64,000 bases of DNA from DASPHG01 sp963849605 (GTDB taxonomy: Bacteria; Actinomycetota; Thermoleophilia; Solirubrobacterales; Thermoleophilaceae), in the NCBI GenBank assembly GCA_963849605.1, contig CAWKHX010000015.1, positions 1,178,001 to 1,242,000 of the forward strand. The letters are read 5' to 3'. Within the stretch, counting starts at the first letter, position 1, and every line of letters starts with the position of its first letter. The notes under the pieces are model-generated. The model did not search any database, was not told the DNA's origin, and worked only from the letters and a program-made list of their open reading frames with translations. This document shows positions 1 through 8,817 of the stretch, piece by piece. The position numbers were made by a program, and so were the translations under genes.

Positions 1-513
1 CAGGACCGCTGCAATGCATTCCTCGTATTCCAGGTGGAGTCAGGCGAGGTCGATGGCGTCGACGTGAGCGGCTTGACGGTCGCCGCGATCGCGGACACGC
101 CGAAGGTGATGACCGACGGCAACTGGCGCCTGGGGGTGCTGATCGACGATCGCGCGTCGGACGAGCAGGCGGAGAAGCTCGCGGCGGTCTTCGGCGGCCA
201 GCTCGGTGGGCCGATGGAGGCGCTTGGGCCGCTCATCGGCGAGCAGCTGGGCGTGGAGCGCGTTCCGATGGAGGTGTCACACGACAACGGCACGCACCGG
301 ATCAAGGTGGGCGACGGGGAGATCGAGGTCCAGGAGATCGTGCCGTTCGGCAAGGAGGACGGTCAGCCGGTGCGCCTCTCCGGCATCTTCCATCCGGCCG
401 GCGACGACTTCGCGGTGGCGCGCGCGACGAAGTCCCAAGTGAGTGCCTTCGGGATGGAGCACGCGTTCGAGGGCAAGTCCGCGTTCGCCAGCCCCTTCGC
501 CTGGGCGGCATAG
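1..513 (+). CDS. DUF1326 family protein, 5' end cut by the window
   Basis: The frame is open from base 1 to the TAG at 511-513, so the true start lies upstream; the first in-window GTG is at 34. The visible 170 residues carry the DUF1326 pattern: VDVSGLTV, then KVMTDGNWRLGV, GGQLGGPM and GPLIGEQLG. Full-length members have a cysteine-rich N-terminus; here only one cysteine, at the fourth visible residue, is left in view. The function of the family is unknown. The next gene encodes a DUF2182 membrane protein, a frequent partner of DUF1326, which suggests a shared, possibly metal-related role (inference). Confidence 0.8.
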   Translation, partial: QDRCNAFLVFQVESGEVDGVDVSGLTVAAIADTPKVMTDGNWRLGVLIDDRASDEQAEKLAAVFGGQLGGPMEALGPLIGEQLGVERVPMEVSHDNGTHRIKVGDGEIEVQEIVPFGKEDGQPVRLSGIFHPAGDDFAVARATKSQVSAFGMEHAFEGKSAFASPFAWAA

Positions 514-585
514 CTGGAAGCGAGCGGACTGAGGACGCGGTCGTTCGAGCCGCGGCTGGAGCGGGCTCAGTTCGCCCTGATCGCC

Positions 586-1359
586 GTGCTGCTCGCGCTC
601 GCGGTCGTGGCCTGGGGGATTACCGACGACCGGATGAGCGGCATGGAGGCTGCTCCGGGGGCAGAGCTTGGAAGCCTCGGCTTCTACGTCTCGGTCTGGG
701 TCGTGATGATGGCGGCCATGATGTTCCCGTCGGTCAGCCCGACGGTGGTCATCTACAACCGTTTGCGGGCCGGCCACCTGGAGCGCGGACGGGGTGCGCC
801 CGCCGACGCGACGATTCTGTTCGTGGCGGGTTACCTACTGGTGTGGACGGCGGCCGGTCTCGTGGCTTACGGCGGGTTTGAGCTCGTTCGCCATGCGGAC
901 CCGGGATTCCTGGCCTGGGACGAAGCCGGGCGCTACGTAACCGGTGGTGTGATCGTCGCGGCGGCCGTGTATCAGGTGACGCCGTTCAAGCGCGCCTGCC
1001 TCGTCAAGTGCCGCAGCCCGCTGATGTTTCTCGCGGAGCGCTGGCGCCACGGTCGCGCGGGCGGGCTGGAGCTTGGCGTTCGGCACGGCGCATGGTGCCT
1101 GGGGTGTTGCTGGGCGCTGATGGCGGCGCTGTTCGCGGTGGGAATGATGAGCCTGGGTTGGATGGCTCTGATTGCGGCATTCATCGCCGCCGAGAAGCTC
1201 CTCCCATGGCCGACCGCCGCGCGCAGGGGCGTGGCGATCCTGTTGCTCGCGCTCGGGCTGAGTGTGGCTTTCGTGCCGTCCGACGTGCCTGGGTTCAGCG
1301 AGCCCCGAGGCATGATGGACGACGGTAGCTCGGGTTCTGGCATGGAGATGATGCCCTAA
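586..1359 (+). CDS. DUF2182 integral membrane protein
   Basis: This is a multi-pass membrane protein of about 257 residues with the two DUF2182 signatures: KRACLVKCRSPL after the fourth membrane segment and WCLGCCWALM at the start of the fifth. The clustered cysteines and MMAAMMFPS suggest metal binding, but no reaction is established. The GTG at 586 is the first standard start and has no clear ribosome-binding site. It falls inside a hydrophobic helix, and the frame stays open back to 514 (encoding RTRSFEPRLERAQFALI), so the real N-terminus is probably about 20 residues longer and begins at a non-standard codon such as CTG at 514 or 529. It follows the DUF1326 gene directly. Confidence 0.82.
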   Translation: MLLALAVVAWGITDDRMSGMEAAPGAELGSLGFYVSVWVVMMAAMMFPSVSPTVVIYNRLRAGHLERGRGAPADATILFVAGYLLVWTAAGLVAYGGFELVRHADPGFLAWDEAGRYVTGGVIVAAAVYQVTPFKRACLVKCRSPLMFLAERWRHGRAGGLELGVRHGAWCLGCCWALMAALFAVGMMSLGWMALIAAFIAAEKLLPWPTAARRGVAILLLALGLSVAFVPSDVPGFSEPRGMMDDGSSGSGMEMMP

Positions 1360-1380
1360 GCACGAGCCTCGTTTCGGACA

Positions 1381-1932
<552 letters not shown>

Positions 1933-1986
1933 TGCGTAATGAGTACCACCGATCGCTAGGGGCGCGTTAGCCCGGAAACGGACGCG

Positions 1987-2394
1987 CTACTCCCGCAGCC
2001 CGGCGGCTTCGAGGGCTTGCTTAGGGTCGAGATACTCGCGGACACGAATCACCTTGCCACTCTTGAACTCCACGATCCAAGCGATTGCCGATTCGGTTAT
2101 CGCGCCGCTCTCATTGCCGCGTCCCCGGAGGTAACCGATCGCGACGACTCGCTCGCCAAGGTCCCGGATCTCTGTTTGCTGTGACTGGATCTCAGAGAAG
2201 GCTTCTTCAAGTTCTCGGATTCCCTTGCGGACGCCTTGGTGTCCCCGATACACGGTGGCTGCCCCGCCGAGCTGAAGCTGCAACCAGGGGTGCCACTCGA
2301 TCTCTGGGTGGAGTTCGTCGAGCATCGCTCCCACGTCGCGGCGGTTGTAGGCGTCCGACACGCGCCGAACGATCTCGACGTTCTCCTGCGACAT
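1987..2394 (-). CDS. SnoaL-like NTF2-superfamily protein
   Basis: A 135-residue SnoaL-like protein starting MSQENVEIVRRVSDAYN, a leader typical of small NTF2-like proteins of Thermoleophilia. The fold is an alpha+beta cone with a pocket; members are polyketide cyclases, isomerases or ligand-binding proteins, and the substrate here is unknown. The ATG at 2394-2392 is chosen because the family alignment begins there; the frame stays open upstream to 2679, but that region encodes a different gene on the other strand. It has EIEWHPWLQ near residue 39 and ends REYLDPKQALEAAGL, a common C-terminal motif of the family. It is divergent from a YdeI-like gene 39 bases away. Confidence 0.85.
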   Translation of the reverse strand: MSQENVEIVRRVSDAYNRRDVGAMLDELHPEIEWHPWLQLQLGGAATVYRGHQGVRKGIRELEEAFSEIQSQQTEIRDLGERVVAIGYLRGRGNESGAITESAIAWIVEFKSGKVIRVREYLDPKQALEAAGLRE

Positions 2395-2433
2395 CGTGAG
2401 CGCAGTATCGCGCGGGCTCATTACGATGGACCG

Positions 2434-2700
2434 GTGAGCGGCCAGAGGGTGCCCGGTGGGGTGGTGCATAAGCTGCCCGCGGACCTCCGTGAGGCGCTGC
2501 TCGCCAACGCGACCGCACTCGATGCTTGGAGTGACATCACGCCACTGGCCCGCAACGAGTTCATCTGCTGGGTCGAGGATGCCAAGCAGGAGACCACCCG
2601 GGCGCGCCGCATTCGGCGGACGAAGGAGGAGCTGGAGGAAGGCCAGCGTCGGCCCTGCTGTTGGCCGGGCTGCAAGCACCGCGACCGGACAGGCATGTAG
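2434..2700 (+). CDS. YdeI/OmpD-associated-type small protein
   Basis: This 88-residue protein matches the C-terminal region of the YdeI/OmpD-associated (bacteriocin-protection) family: LPADLREALLANATALDAW, then LARNEFICWVEDAKQ, then TRARRIRRTKEELEEG. These short forms are common in actinobacteria and have no proven activity. It ends with CCWPGCKHRDR, a Cys/His cluster that is unusual for the family and could bind a metal (inference). GTG at 2434 is chosen because earlier in-frame codons would overlap the divergent SnoaL-like gene; GTG at 2461 is an alternative. Confidence 0.7.
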   Translation: MSGQRVPGGVVHKLPADLREALLANATALDAWSDITPLARNEFICWVEDAKQETTRARRIRRTKEELEEGQRRPCCWPGCKHRDRTGM

Positions 2701-2742
2701 CGGCGTTCAGGCTCGCTCGCGCCCGCGAATAAGCTGTCGCGC

Positions 2743-3474
2743 ATGAAGGCCTTCGTCACCGGCGGTGGCCGCGGTATCGGCGCGGGGATTGCGCGCGCGC
2801 TCGCGGGCGATGGCTGGGACGTGGTCGTGGGCGCACGCAGCCGCGAACAGGTTGAGGCCGTTGCGGAAGAGATCGGTGGCCGGTGGGTGCAGGTTGACGT
2901 CGCCGACCGCGGCTCGGTCGAGCGTGCGGTCGCCGAGGCGGGGGAGGTCGACCTGCTCGTCGCGAATGCAGGCTTCGCGGGCACGGGCGGATCGTCGTGG
3001 GAGATCGACCCTGCCGACTGGTGGCACGTCTACGAGGTCAACGTCCTCGGAGTCCACCTCTGCTGCTGCGCCGTCATCCCGGGCATGCTCGAGCGGGACG
3101 GCGGGCGGATCGTGATTACGGGGAGCGGCGCCGCCTATCTGCCCGGCGGCGCGAGCACCGCATACCCGCCGAGCAAGGCTGCGGTCTGCCGCTACGGCGA
3201 AACGCTCGCGAACGAGCTCGTGGGACGGATCCCGGTCTTCTTCTTCAGCCCCGGGCTCGTCCAGACAGAGATGACGGCGGGGGCTTTCGGTGAGGACGTG
3301 CCCTGGACACCGCCAGAGTTAGCACCCGAACTCGTCCGCAAGCTGGCGACAGGCCGCTACGACGCGCTCGCCGGTCGTTACCTCCACGCTGAGCACGACG
3401 ACATCGACGACCTCCTGGCGCGAATCGACGAAGTGCGCGAGCGCGACCTGAACTCGATCCGCCTCCAGCGATAA
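2743..3474 (+). CDS. Short-chain dehydrogenase/reductase (SDR)
   Basis: A 243-residue classical SDR. The N-terminal nucleotide-binding motif is TGGGRGIGAGIA (residues 6-17), the NAG motif is at LLVANAGFAG, and the catalytic part has a serine in ITGSGAAYLPGG followed by the YPPSK Tyr-xxx-Lys pair. It therefore probably reduces or oxidises an alcohol/ketone with NAD(P)H; the substrate cannot be read from sequence. ATG at 2743 is well placed. It is followed after 52 bases by a cupin gene in the same direction. Confidence 0.9.
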   Translation: MKAFVTGGGRGIGAGIARALAGDGWDVVVGARSREQVEAVAEEIGGRWVQVDVADRGSVERAVAEAGEVDLLVANAGFAGTGGSSWEIDPADWWHVYEVNVLGVHLCCCAVIPGMLERDGGRIVITGSGAAYLPGGASTAYPPSKAAVCRYGETLANELVGRIPVFFFSPGLVQTEMTAGAFGEDVPWTPPELAPELVRKLATGRYDALAGRYLHAEHDDIDDLLARIDEVRERDLNSIRLQR

Positions 3475-3526
3475 CCATCTAGGGTCCCGTCGCACGGCGC
3501 AATCTTCCAACTATCAGGAGGTCGGT

Positions 3527-3889
3527 ATGGCTGGCGTTGAGGCGCTCGATTTCGATTCACCCGACGAGACGCGGACACCCGACAAGACTCGGGTGGACGT
3601 GGTCCGGGTGGCGGGGACTACTGCTGCCCGCATGACATTCGAGCCGGGTTGGAAGTGGTCGGAGTGCGTGAAGCCGGTCGTGGGCACGGACAGCTGCCAG
3701 GTCCGGCATGTGGGCGTTGTCCAGTCCGGCAAGCTCCACATCGCGCACGAGGACGGGACTGAGCTCGACATCGGGCCGGGCGATGCTTACGTGATCGAGC
3801 CGGGTCACGACGCATGGGTGCTGGGGGATGAGTCCTTCGTCGGGTTCGAGTTCGAGGCCCGCTCGGCGGAGGAATACGCGACCTCGTAG
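3527..3889 (+). CDS. Cupin domain protein
   Basis: A 120-residue single-domain cupin. The core runs from MTFEPGWKWSE to GDAYVIEPGHDAWVLGDE, with HVGVVQSGKLHIAHEDG in the middle. Histidines that normally bind a metal are only partly conserved (H near HVG, H in GHD), so it may be non-catalytic or bind a ligand. A strong ribosome-binding site (AGGAGGT, 3516-3522) precedes the ATG at 3527. It resembles the cupin at 8011-8388 in layout. Function is unknown. Confidence 0.82.
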   Translation: MAGVEALDFDSPDETRTPDKTRVDVVRVAGTTAARMTFEPGWKWSECVKPVVGTDSCQVRHVGVVQSGKLHIAHEDGTELDIGPGDAYVIEPGHDAWVLGDESFVGFEFEARSAEEYATS

Positions 3890-3911
3890 GCAGCACACCA
3901 GCGCGCCGTAA

Positions 3912-4358
3912 TCAGGAGGAATCGGCGTGTTCCGACAGTCCCACGGCTTCGAGGGCCTCCGACTGGCTCATGTAGAGCTTCACGTGGACGACGAGCCCGT
4001 CCCTGAATGTGGTGACCCACGCGAACTTTCCAAAGGGCATGTCGATGCCCGTCGACCGCCCCCGCATGTGCATGTCCAGCAGCATGACCACGCGCTCCCC
4101 GGCATCAACCAGCTCGTAGTCGAACTGGAGGGTCTCCCACGCGGAGAACCACGCTTCCCAGAACTGCCGAGCCGCATCGACGCCACGGTAGACGCCCTTG
4201 AGGTCCAGCACAGAAGCCTCAGTGGCATCCAGTTCGACCTCCGGATCCCAGATTTCGGCCATCAGGGGGATCGTGGCTTCCGGGCTGGTACCGCGGGTGA
4301 GTGCAGCCACCTGAGCCTCGATGTTTGCGCGCCATATCTCCACGTTCTCCTGCGACAT
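3912..4358 (-). CDS. SnoaL-like NTF2-superfamily protein
   Basis: A 148-residue SnoaL-like protein starting MSQENVEIWRANIEAQV. It has PEVELDATEASVLDLKGVYRG near residue 56, VDAARQFWEAWFSAWE, and ends VKLYMSQSEALEAVGL, the same closing helix as its paralog at 1987-2394. The pocket substrate is unknown. Its 5' coding bases are almost identical to those of that paralog although the proteins diverge soon afterwards. It lies 13 bases downstream of the SRPBCC gene on the same strand, probably in one transcript. Confidence 0.85.
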   Translation of the reverse strand: MSQENVEIWRANIEAQVAALTRGTSPEATIPLMAEIWDPEVELDATEASVLDLKGVYRGVDAARQFWEAWFSAWETLQFDYELVDAGERVVMLLDMHMRGRSTGIDMPFGKFAWVTTFRDGLVVHVKLYMSQSEALEAVGLSEHADSS

Positions 4359-4371
4359 TGCCTGCGGAGCC

Positions 4372-4803
4372 CTAGACCTTCGCGTTCGAAGTCAGCGTCC
4401 GGCGCAACCCGTCGATGGCCTGCTCTGCCCAGCGCTTGATGAACCAGCGCCCGAGCGTCTTATCGAACAGTCCGTATCGGAACGTGGGCGCGTTGATTCC
4501 CATTTCCATGTCCACGAAAGTGCCGCCCTGAGCGTCGGTCAGAAGCCAGTGCTGGAAGCCGCCCGTCGTCGGGCAGCTCCAGCTCAGCGCCTTGAGCTCG
4601 TCGCGACGGTCGATGATCCGGCTGTACTCCGGCCGCCCAGCGACTCCCACAACCTGGGTGTAGACGTCACCAACCTCGAAGCTCTCGCCCCGGATCTCCA
4701 CCGCAGCCGGCCACCATTCCGAATAGGTGGCGGGGTTGCCGACCAGTGCCCAGACATCTTCGACCGGCGCGTCCAGGTGAGCCTGCGCCCGGTAAACCGA
4801 CAT
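4372..4803 (-). CDS. SRPBCC family protein (START-like lipid/ligand-binding fold)
   Basis: A 143-residue member of the SRPBCC/polyketide cyclase-like superfamily. The start AQAHLDAPVEDVWALVGNPA and YSEWWPAAVEIRGE are typical of the first strand-helix pair; SWSCPTTGGFQHWLLTD and GTFVDMEMGINAP form the central sheet. It probably binds a hydrophobic ligand in a helix-grip pocket. It is the first gene of a two-gene unit with the SnoaL-like gene downstream. The substrate is unknown. Confidence 0.85.
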   Translation of the reverse strand: MSVYRAQAHLDAPVEDVWALVGNPATYSEWWPAAVEIRGESFEVGDVYTQVVGVAGRPEYSRIIDRRDELKALSWSCPTTGGFQHWLLTDAQGGTFVDMEMGINAPTFRYGLFDKTLGRWFIKRWAEQAIDGLRRTLTSNAKV

Positions 4804-4872
4804 AACGCCATCCTCTCAATGATTGGCACTCAAGACCATGCGTGATCTAGCCAACCGTGCAAGGCTGGACCG

Positions 4873-5259
4873 GTGAGCAGCGAGGAGCGGGTGCGCGATG
4901 CCATCGACGCGATCAACCGCGGCGACGTGGACGGGTTCCTCGCGCTCACTGACCCCGACTTCGAGTGGAAGGCCCTCGAGGAGAGCCCGCTCGCCGGCAC
5001 GTACCGCGGGCGGGAGGAGGTGCGCGCCTACGTGGAGGAGTGGCTGAACACATTCGGCGACGTGCACTTGGACATCGAGGAGCTCGTGGAGGTGAACGAC
5101 CACGTTCTCGCGGTCGTCCGCGGGAGCGGCTGGGGCAAGGCGAGCGGCGTCGAGGTGACGAACCGCTTCTGCCAGCTGTGGACCGTGAGCGGGGGCGTGC
5201 CCACCCGGATGCGCGAGTTCCCGACGCGCGATGAGGCCGCCGCCGCCGCCGCCAGTTGA
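4873..5259 (+). CDS. SnoaL-like NTF2-superfamily protein
   Basis: A 128-residue SnoaL-like protein that lacks the MSQENVEI leader; it starts at GTG 4873 (MSSEERVRDAIDAINRG). Core motifs are GDVDGFLALTDPDFEWKALE, LAGTYRGREEVRAYVEEW and VLAVVRGSGWGKASGVEV. It lies 33 bases before the hydrolase-glycosyltransferase fusion gene on the same strand, with a second SnoaL-like gene just after that fusion gene, so the three may be co-transcribed and the SnoaL proteins may act on the same small molecule (inference). Confidence 0.83.
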   Translation: MSSEERVRDAIDAINRGDVDGFLALTDPDFEWKALEESPLAGTYRGREEVRAYVEEWLNTFGDVHLDIEELVEVNDHVLAVVRGSGWGKASGVEVTNRFCQLWTVSGGVPTRMREFPTRDEAAAAAAS

Positions 5260-5292
5260 CATCGCGGCGCGCATGCGGGAGAAGAGGAGGAC

Positions 5293-7476
5293 ATGACCCT
5301 CGCCACTGAGGCGGACGAGCAGCAACAGCGCCCCGTCGACGGGAGCCGCGCTCGTTACCCGGACGAGGAGGGGTACATCGAGCGCGACGGCGTGCGCGTG
5401 TTCTGGCAGTCGTATGGGACCGGCGACCAGACCATCCTCTTCCTCCCGACCTGGACGCTCGTCCACTCGCGCGTCTGGAAGGCGCAGATCGGGTATTTCG
5501 CGCGTCACTTCCGCGTCATCTGCTTCGACCCGCGCGGCAACGGCCGCTCCGACCGGCCGACGGACCCCGCGGCGTACGACGAGCGCGAGTTCGCGCAGGA
5601 TGCGCTCGACGTTATGGACGCCTGCGGCGTCGACAGCGCGGTATGCGTCGCGCTGTCGCGGGGCGCGCAGCGCGGCCTCCTGCTTGCGGCCGAGCACCCG
5701 GAGCGTGTGGCCGGCATGGTCTTCATCGGCCCGATGTTCCCCGTCAGCCTCCTGCACGGGCTCCGGATGCGGCTGCTGTTCCACCCGCTCGGCGAATGGT
5801 TCATCAAGCGGCCCCCGATCACGAAGCGTGGCTGGGGCAAGGCGAATCCGTACTACTGGATACACGGCGGCTACGCCGATTTCGTCCAGTGGTGGGCGGA
5901 GCGAATGTTTCCCGAGCCGCACTCGACTAAGCAGATCGAGGACGCGGTCGCGTGGTCGTTCGAAACCGACGGCGAGCGGCTGGGGGCGAGCACGGCCGGG
6001 CCACTCGCGGCGCCCGCGACGCGACGCGACCAGACCGAGCTCGCGAAGCGCGTCCGGTGCCCCGTTCTCGTCATCCACGGGACCAAGGACGGGATCACGC
6101 CATACGCCGACGGCAAGGCGCTCGCGAAGATCACCGGCGGGCGGCTCGAGACGGTCGAGGGCGCCGGGCACGTGCCGCACGCGCGCAAGCCCGTGCAGGT
6201 GAACCTCGCGATGCGCGAGTTCATGGACGGCACTCCACGGCGCGATCCGACCGTGCACCGCTCGGACGGACGCAAGCGCGCGCTCTACATCTCGTCGCCG
6301 ATCGGCCTTGGCCACGCCCAGCGCGACGTCGCCATCGCGCGCGAGCTGCGCAACCTGGTGGACGGTCTCGAAATCGACTGGCTCGCCCAGGACCCGGTCA
6401 CACGTGTGCTGGAGGGGGAGGGCGAGCGGATTCACCCCGGCAGCGAGCACCTTGCGAACGAGTCGCGCCACATGGGCATGGAGTCCGAGTCCGCTGAACA
6501 TGACCTGCACTGCTTCCAGGCGTGGCGGCGGATGGACGAGATCCTCATCAACAACTTCATGGTGTTCCACGACGTCGCGCGCGAGGAGCGTTACGACCTC
6601 TGGATCGGCGACGAGGCGTGGGAGCTCGACTACTACCTCCACGAGAACCCGCGCGAGAAGCGTGCGCGCTACGGGTGGCTGACCGACTTCGTCGGGTGGC
6701 TCCCGATGCCGGACGGAGGCGACCGCGAGGCGTATCTCACGGCGGACTACAACGCCGAGATGGTCGAGCACATCGCGGCGCACCCCACGCTGCGCGACCG
6801 GGCAATCTTCGTGGGCAACCCCGACGACATCGTCGACGAGCGGCTCGGCCCGCAGCTTCCGATGATTCGCGACTGGACGGAGCGGAACTTCGAGTTCGCC
6901 GGGTACGTGACGGGTTTCGACCCCCGCGGCCTCGGCGACCGGGACCAGCTGCGTGACGACCTGGGCTATCGGCCGGACGAGAAGGTGTGCATCGTCAGCG
7001 TCGGCGGGTCAGGCGTCGGCGGCGATCTGCTCCGCCGCGTGATCGCCTCGTTCGACGAGGCGAAGCGTCGGGTGCCGGCACTGCGCATGATCGTCGTGGC
7101 CGGACCGCGGATCGACCCGAACTCGCTGCCGCAGCCGGACGGTCTCGAGATCGTCGCCTACGTGCACAACCTCTACCGGCACCTCACGGCCTGCGATCTC
7201 GCCGTCGTGCAGGGAGGGCTGACGACCTCGATGGAGCTGACGGCCAGCAAGCGGCCGTTCCTGTACTTCCCGCTTCGGCACCACTTCGAGCAGAACATGC
7301 ACGTTGCGCACCGCCTCGACCGATATGGAGCCGGCAGGCGAATGGACTTCGACACGGCGGACCCGGACGTCATCGCGTCCGCGATCGCCGAGGAGATCGG
7401 GCGTGCCGTCGACTACCGCGAGGTCGAGACCGATGGCGCGCGCCGCGCAGCGGAGAAGCTCGCGGAACTGCTCTAG
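5293..7476 (+). CDS. Fusion of alpha/beta hydrolase and GT-B glycosyltransferase
   Basis: This 727-residue protein joins two enzymes. Residues about 25-312 are an alpha/beta hydrolase: FDPRGNGRSDRP, a nucleophile elbow ALSRG with Ser122 (alanine replaces the usual first glycine), a likely acid Asp266 in HGTKDGITP and His293 in GAGHVPH. Residues about 329-727 are a GT-B glycosyltransferase of the MurG/UDP-glycosyltransferase type: ISSPIGLGHAQRDVA at the start, CIVSVGGSGVGGDLL in the hinge region, and VVQGGLTTSMELTASKRPF followed by FEQNMH in the sugar-nucleotide site. AGGAGG (5285-5290) precedes ATG 5293. It has no signal peptide. Flanking SnoaL-like genes suggest small-molecule glycosylation coupled to ester or lactone hydrolysis (inference). 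Confidence 0.85.
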   Translation: MTLATEADEQQQRPVDGSRARYPDEEGYIERDGVRVFWQSYGTGDQTILFLPTWTLVHSRVWKAQIGYFARHFRVICFDPRGNGRSDRPTDPAAYDEREFAQDALDVMDACGVDSAVCVALSRGAQRGLLLAAEHPERVAGMVFIGPMFPVSLLHGLRMRLLFHPLGEWFIKRPPITKRGWGKANPYYWIHGGYADFVQWWAERMFPEPHSTKQIEDAVAWSFETDGERLGASTAGPLAAPATRRDQTELAKRVRCPVLVIHGTKDGITPYADGKALAKITGGRLETVEGAGHVPHARKPVQVNLAMREFMDGTPRRDPTVHRSDGRKRALYISSPIGLGHAQRDVAIARELRNLVDGLEIDWLAQDPVTRVLEGEGERIHPGSEHLANESRHMGMESESAEHDLHCFQAWRRMDEILINNFMVFHDVAREERYDLWIGDEAWELDYYLHENPREKRARYGWLTDFVGWLPMPDGGDREAYLTADYNAEMVEHIAAHPTLRDRAIFVGNPDDIVDERLGPQLPMIRDWTERNFEFAGYVTGFDPRGLGDRDQLRDDLGYRPDEKVCIVSVGGSGVGGDLLRRVIASFDEAKRRVPALRMIVVAGPRIDPNSLPQPDGLEIVAYVHNLYRHLTACDLAVVQGGLTTSMELTASKRPFLYFPLRHHFEQNMHVAHRLDRYGAGRRMDFDTADPDVIASAIAEEIGRAVDYREVETDGARRAAEKLAELL

Positions 7477-7497
7477 CGAGGGGTTAGAGTCGGATGG

Positions 7498-7959
7498 GTG
7501 TCGCCCAACAACGCCGACCAGGCGGCCCGGCTCACGGACGCGTTCGCCGACGCTCTAAACCGACACGATCGTGAGGCATGGATCGCGGCGTTTCACCCCG
7601 AATGCGAGGGGTTCTCGGGGCTCGTCTCGATGGAGAGCGTCGAGGCGTATCGGGGCAAGGAGGGGGCGGGCCAGTGGTTCGACAACCTGAGCGAGGTCTA
7701 CGAGCGTGTTGAGGCGAAGCGCGAGCAGACCGTTGCCGTCGGCGACCACGCACTCCATCTGGTCCGGGTCGAGTATGTGGGGAAGGCCAGTGGCGTGGCG
7801 CTCGAGGTTCTGCTCGGCATGGTCACCGAGATCCGCGACGGGCGCTACGTGTTCGTGCACTCCCACTTCGACCTGCAAGAAGCGTTCCGGGAGCTGGCCG
7901 CGCGCATCCCGGCTCGGCCTCAGCCCGATGCGGCAAGCGCCTCGTCCACCGAGTTGTAG
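7498..7959 (+). CDS. SnoaL-like NTF2-superfamily protein
   Basis: A 153-residue NTF2-like protein beginning at GTG 7498, 21 bases after the fusion gene. Motifs are LTDAFADALNRHDREAWIAAFHPECEGF, MESVEAYRGKEGAGQWFDNL and HALHLVRVEYVGKASGV. The proline/alanine-rich C-terminus is probably flexible. It is likely co-transcribed with the hydrolase-glycosyltransferase gene. The substrate is unknown. Confidence 0.82.
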   Translation: MSPNNADQAARLTDAFADALNRHDREAWIAAFHPECEGFSGLVSMESVEAYRGKEGAGQWFDNLSEVYERVEAKREQTVAVGDHALHLVRVEYVGKASGVALEVLLGMVTEIRDGRYVFVHSHFDLQEAFRELAARIPARPQPDAASASSTEL

Positions 7960-8010
7960 GCGCCGCGGCGACTTTGCCCGCCGGAAGGAGATGCGAGCCA
8001 CGGCCCGATC

Positions 8011-8388
8011 CTACGAGCCCGCCGCCTCCATGTTCTTCGTGACGACCTCCATCGTCTGGCCCAACTCCTCCGTCGGGCTGAACTCGATGACCTCGGTGCC
8101 GGCATAGAGGACCGGCGTATGGCCGGGACCGACGTAGTAGGCGTCACCGCCCTCGAAGACCTCCTCGCCGTCATCGGAGCGGAAGGCGACCTTGCCCTTC
8201 ACCACATATCCCATGTGCGGGCACTGGCACTGATCGTTCGGCAGTCCCGCGAAGAACGGGGCCAGGTCGGCGTCTTGGCTGTACGCCTCGAACGCGACGG
8301 TCCACCCGCCGGCGAAGTGTTCGAAGTGTCCTTCGTAGCCCTCGAGCGCTTCGTGCTCGGAAGCGGTGTCCTTCGATGCCTTCGGCAT
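8011..8388 (-). CDS. Cupin domain protein
   Basis: A 125-residue cupin with a clear first motif (QCQCPHMGYVVKGKVAF) and a second one (EGGDAYYVGPGHTPVLYAG). Two cysteines and a histidine in CQCPH sit where cupins often bind metal. It is 15 bases downstream of a SnoaL-like gene on the same strand and so is likely in the unit driven by the MerR-type promoter at 8818-8848. The function is not known; a stress- or ligand-related role is inferred only from the regulator. Confidence 0.83.
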   Translation of the reverse strand: MPKASKDTASEHEALEGYEGHFEHFAGGWTVAFEAYSQDADLAPFFAGLPNDQCQCPHMGYVVKGKVAFRSDDGEEVFEGGDAYYVGPGHTPVLYAGTEVIEFSPTEELGQTMEVVTKNMEAAGS

Positions 8389-8403
8389 GTCGAAACCTCC
8401 TCG

Positions 8404-8775
8404 TCAGCTCTTCGGGTCGCCGGCGATCACTTCGCGCTCACGCACGATGCGTCCGTCGGCAATCTCGAAAATCGCGTTGGCCAGAACCTTGCGTCCTCCG
8501 GGGAACTCGCACGTTACGGTCGCGGCCGCCCGGTCCTCGCCGCCGACGGTGTGCTCGACGGTCGCCGTGACGCCCGCGGCGGCGCAGTGCTCGAACATGC
8601 CCGCCAGCACGTCCTTGCCATGCCGGACCCGTGGGGCGCTCGGGGGGTTGTCGCGATCGATCTGGATCAGCTCGACGTCGTCCGCGTAGCACGCGAGCAG
8701 GGCCTCCAGATCCCACTGCTCGTACGCGCGCTTGAGCGTCTCGATGTCGAACGACGTCTGTGTCTCGACGGCCAT
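8404..8775 (-). CDS. SnoaL-like NTF2-superfamily protein, MerR-linked
   Basis: A 123-residue NTF2-like protein: LKRAYEQWDLEALLACYADD, VRHGKDVLAGMFEHCAAAG and FEIADGRIVREREVIAG are the family landmarks. It is the first gene of a two-gene unit with the cupin at 8011-8388, and AGGAGG (reverse strand, near 8783-8788) lies just before its ATG. The divergent MerR gene starts 89 bases away and a canonical MerR-type promoter lies between, so the unit is probably switched by that regulator. Confidence 0.84.
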   Translation of the reverse strand: MAVETQTSFDIETLKRAYEQWDLEALLACYADDVELIQIDRDNPPSAPRVRHGKDVLAGMFEHCAAAGVTATVEHTVGGEDRAAATVTCEFPGGRKVLANAIFEIADGRIVREREVIAGDPKS

Positions 8776-8817
8776 GATGTACCTCCTCGTAGCTGGTGGA
8801 TTCGACCGTGCGGGACT

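Noticed and set aside
4816..6783. A 655-codon antisense open frame
   Set aside because: It overlaps a complete SnoaL-like gene and most of the hydrolase-glycosyltransferase gene and has an arginine/valine/leucine-rich composition typical of antisense frames in high-GC DNA.
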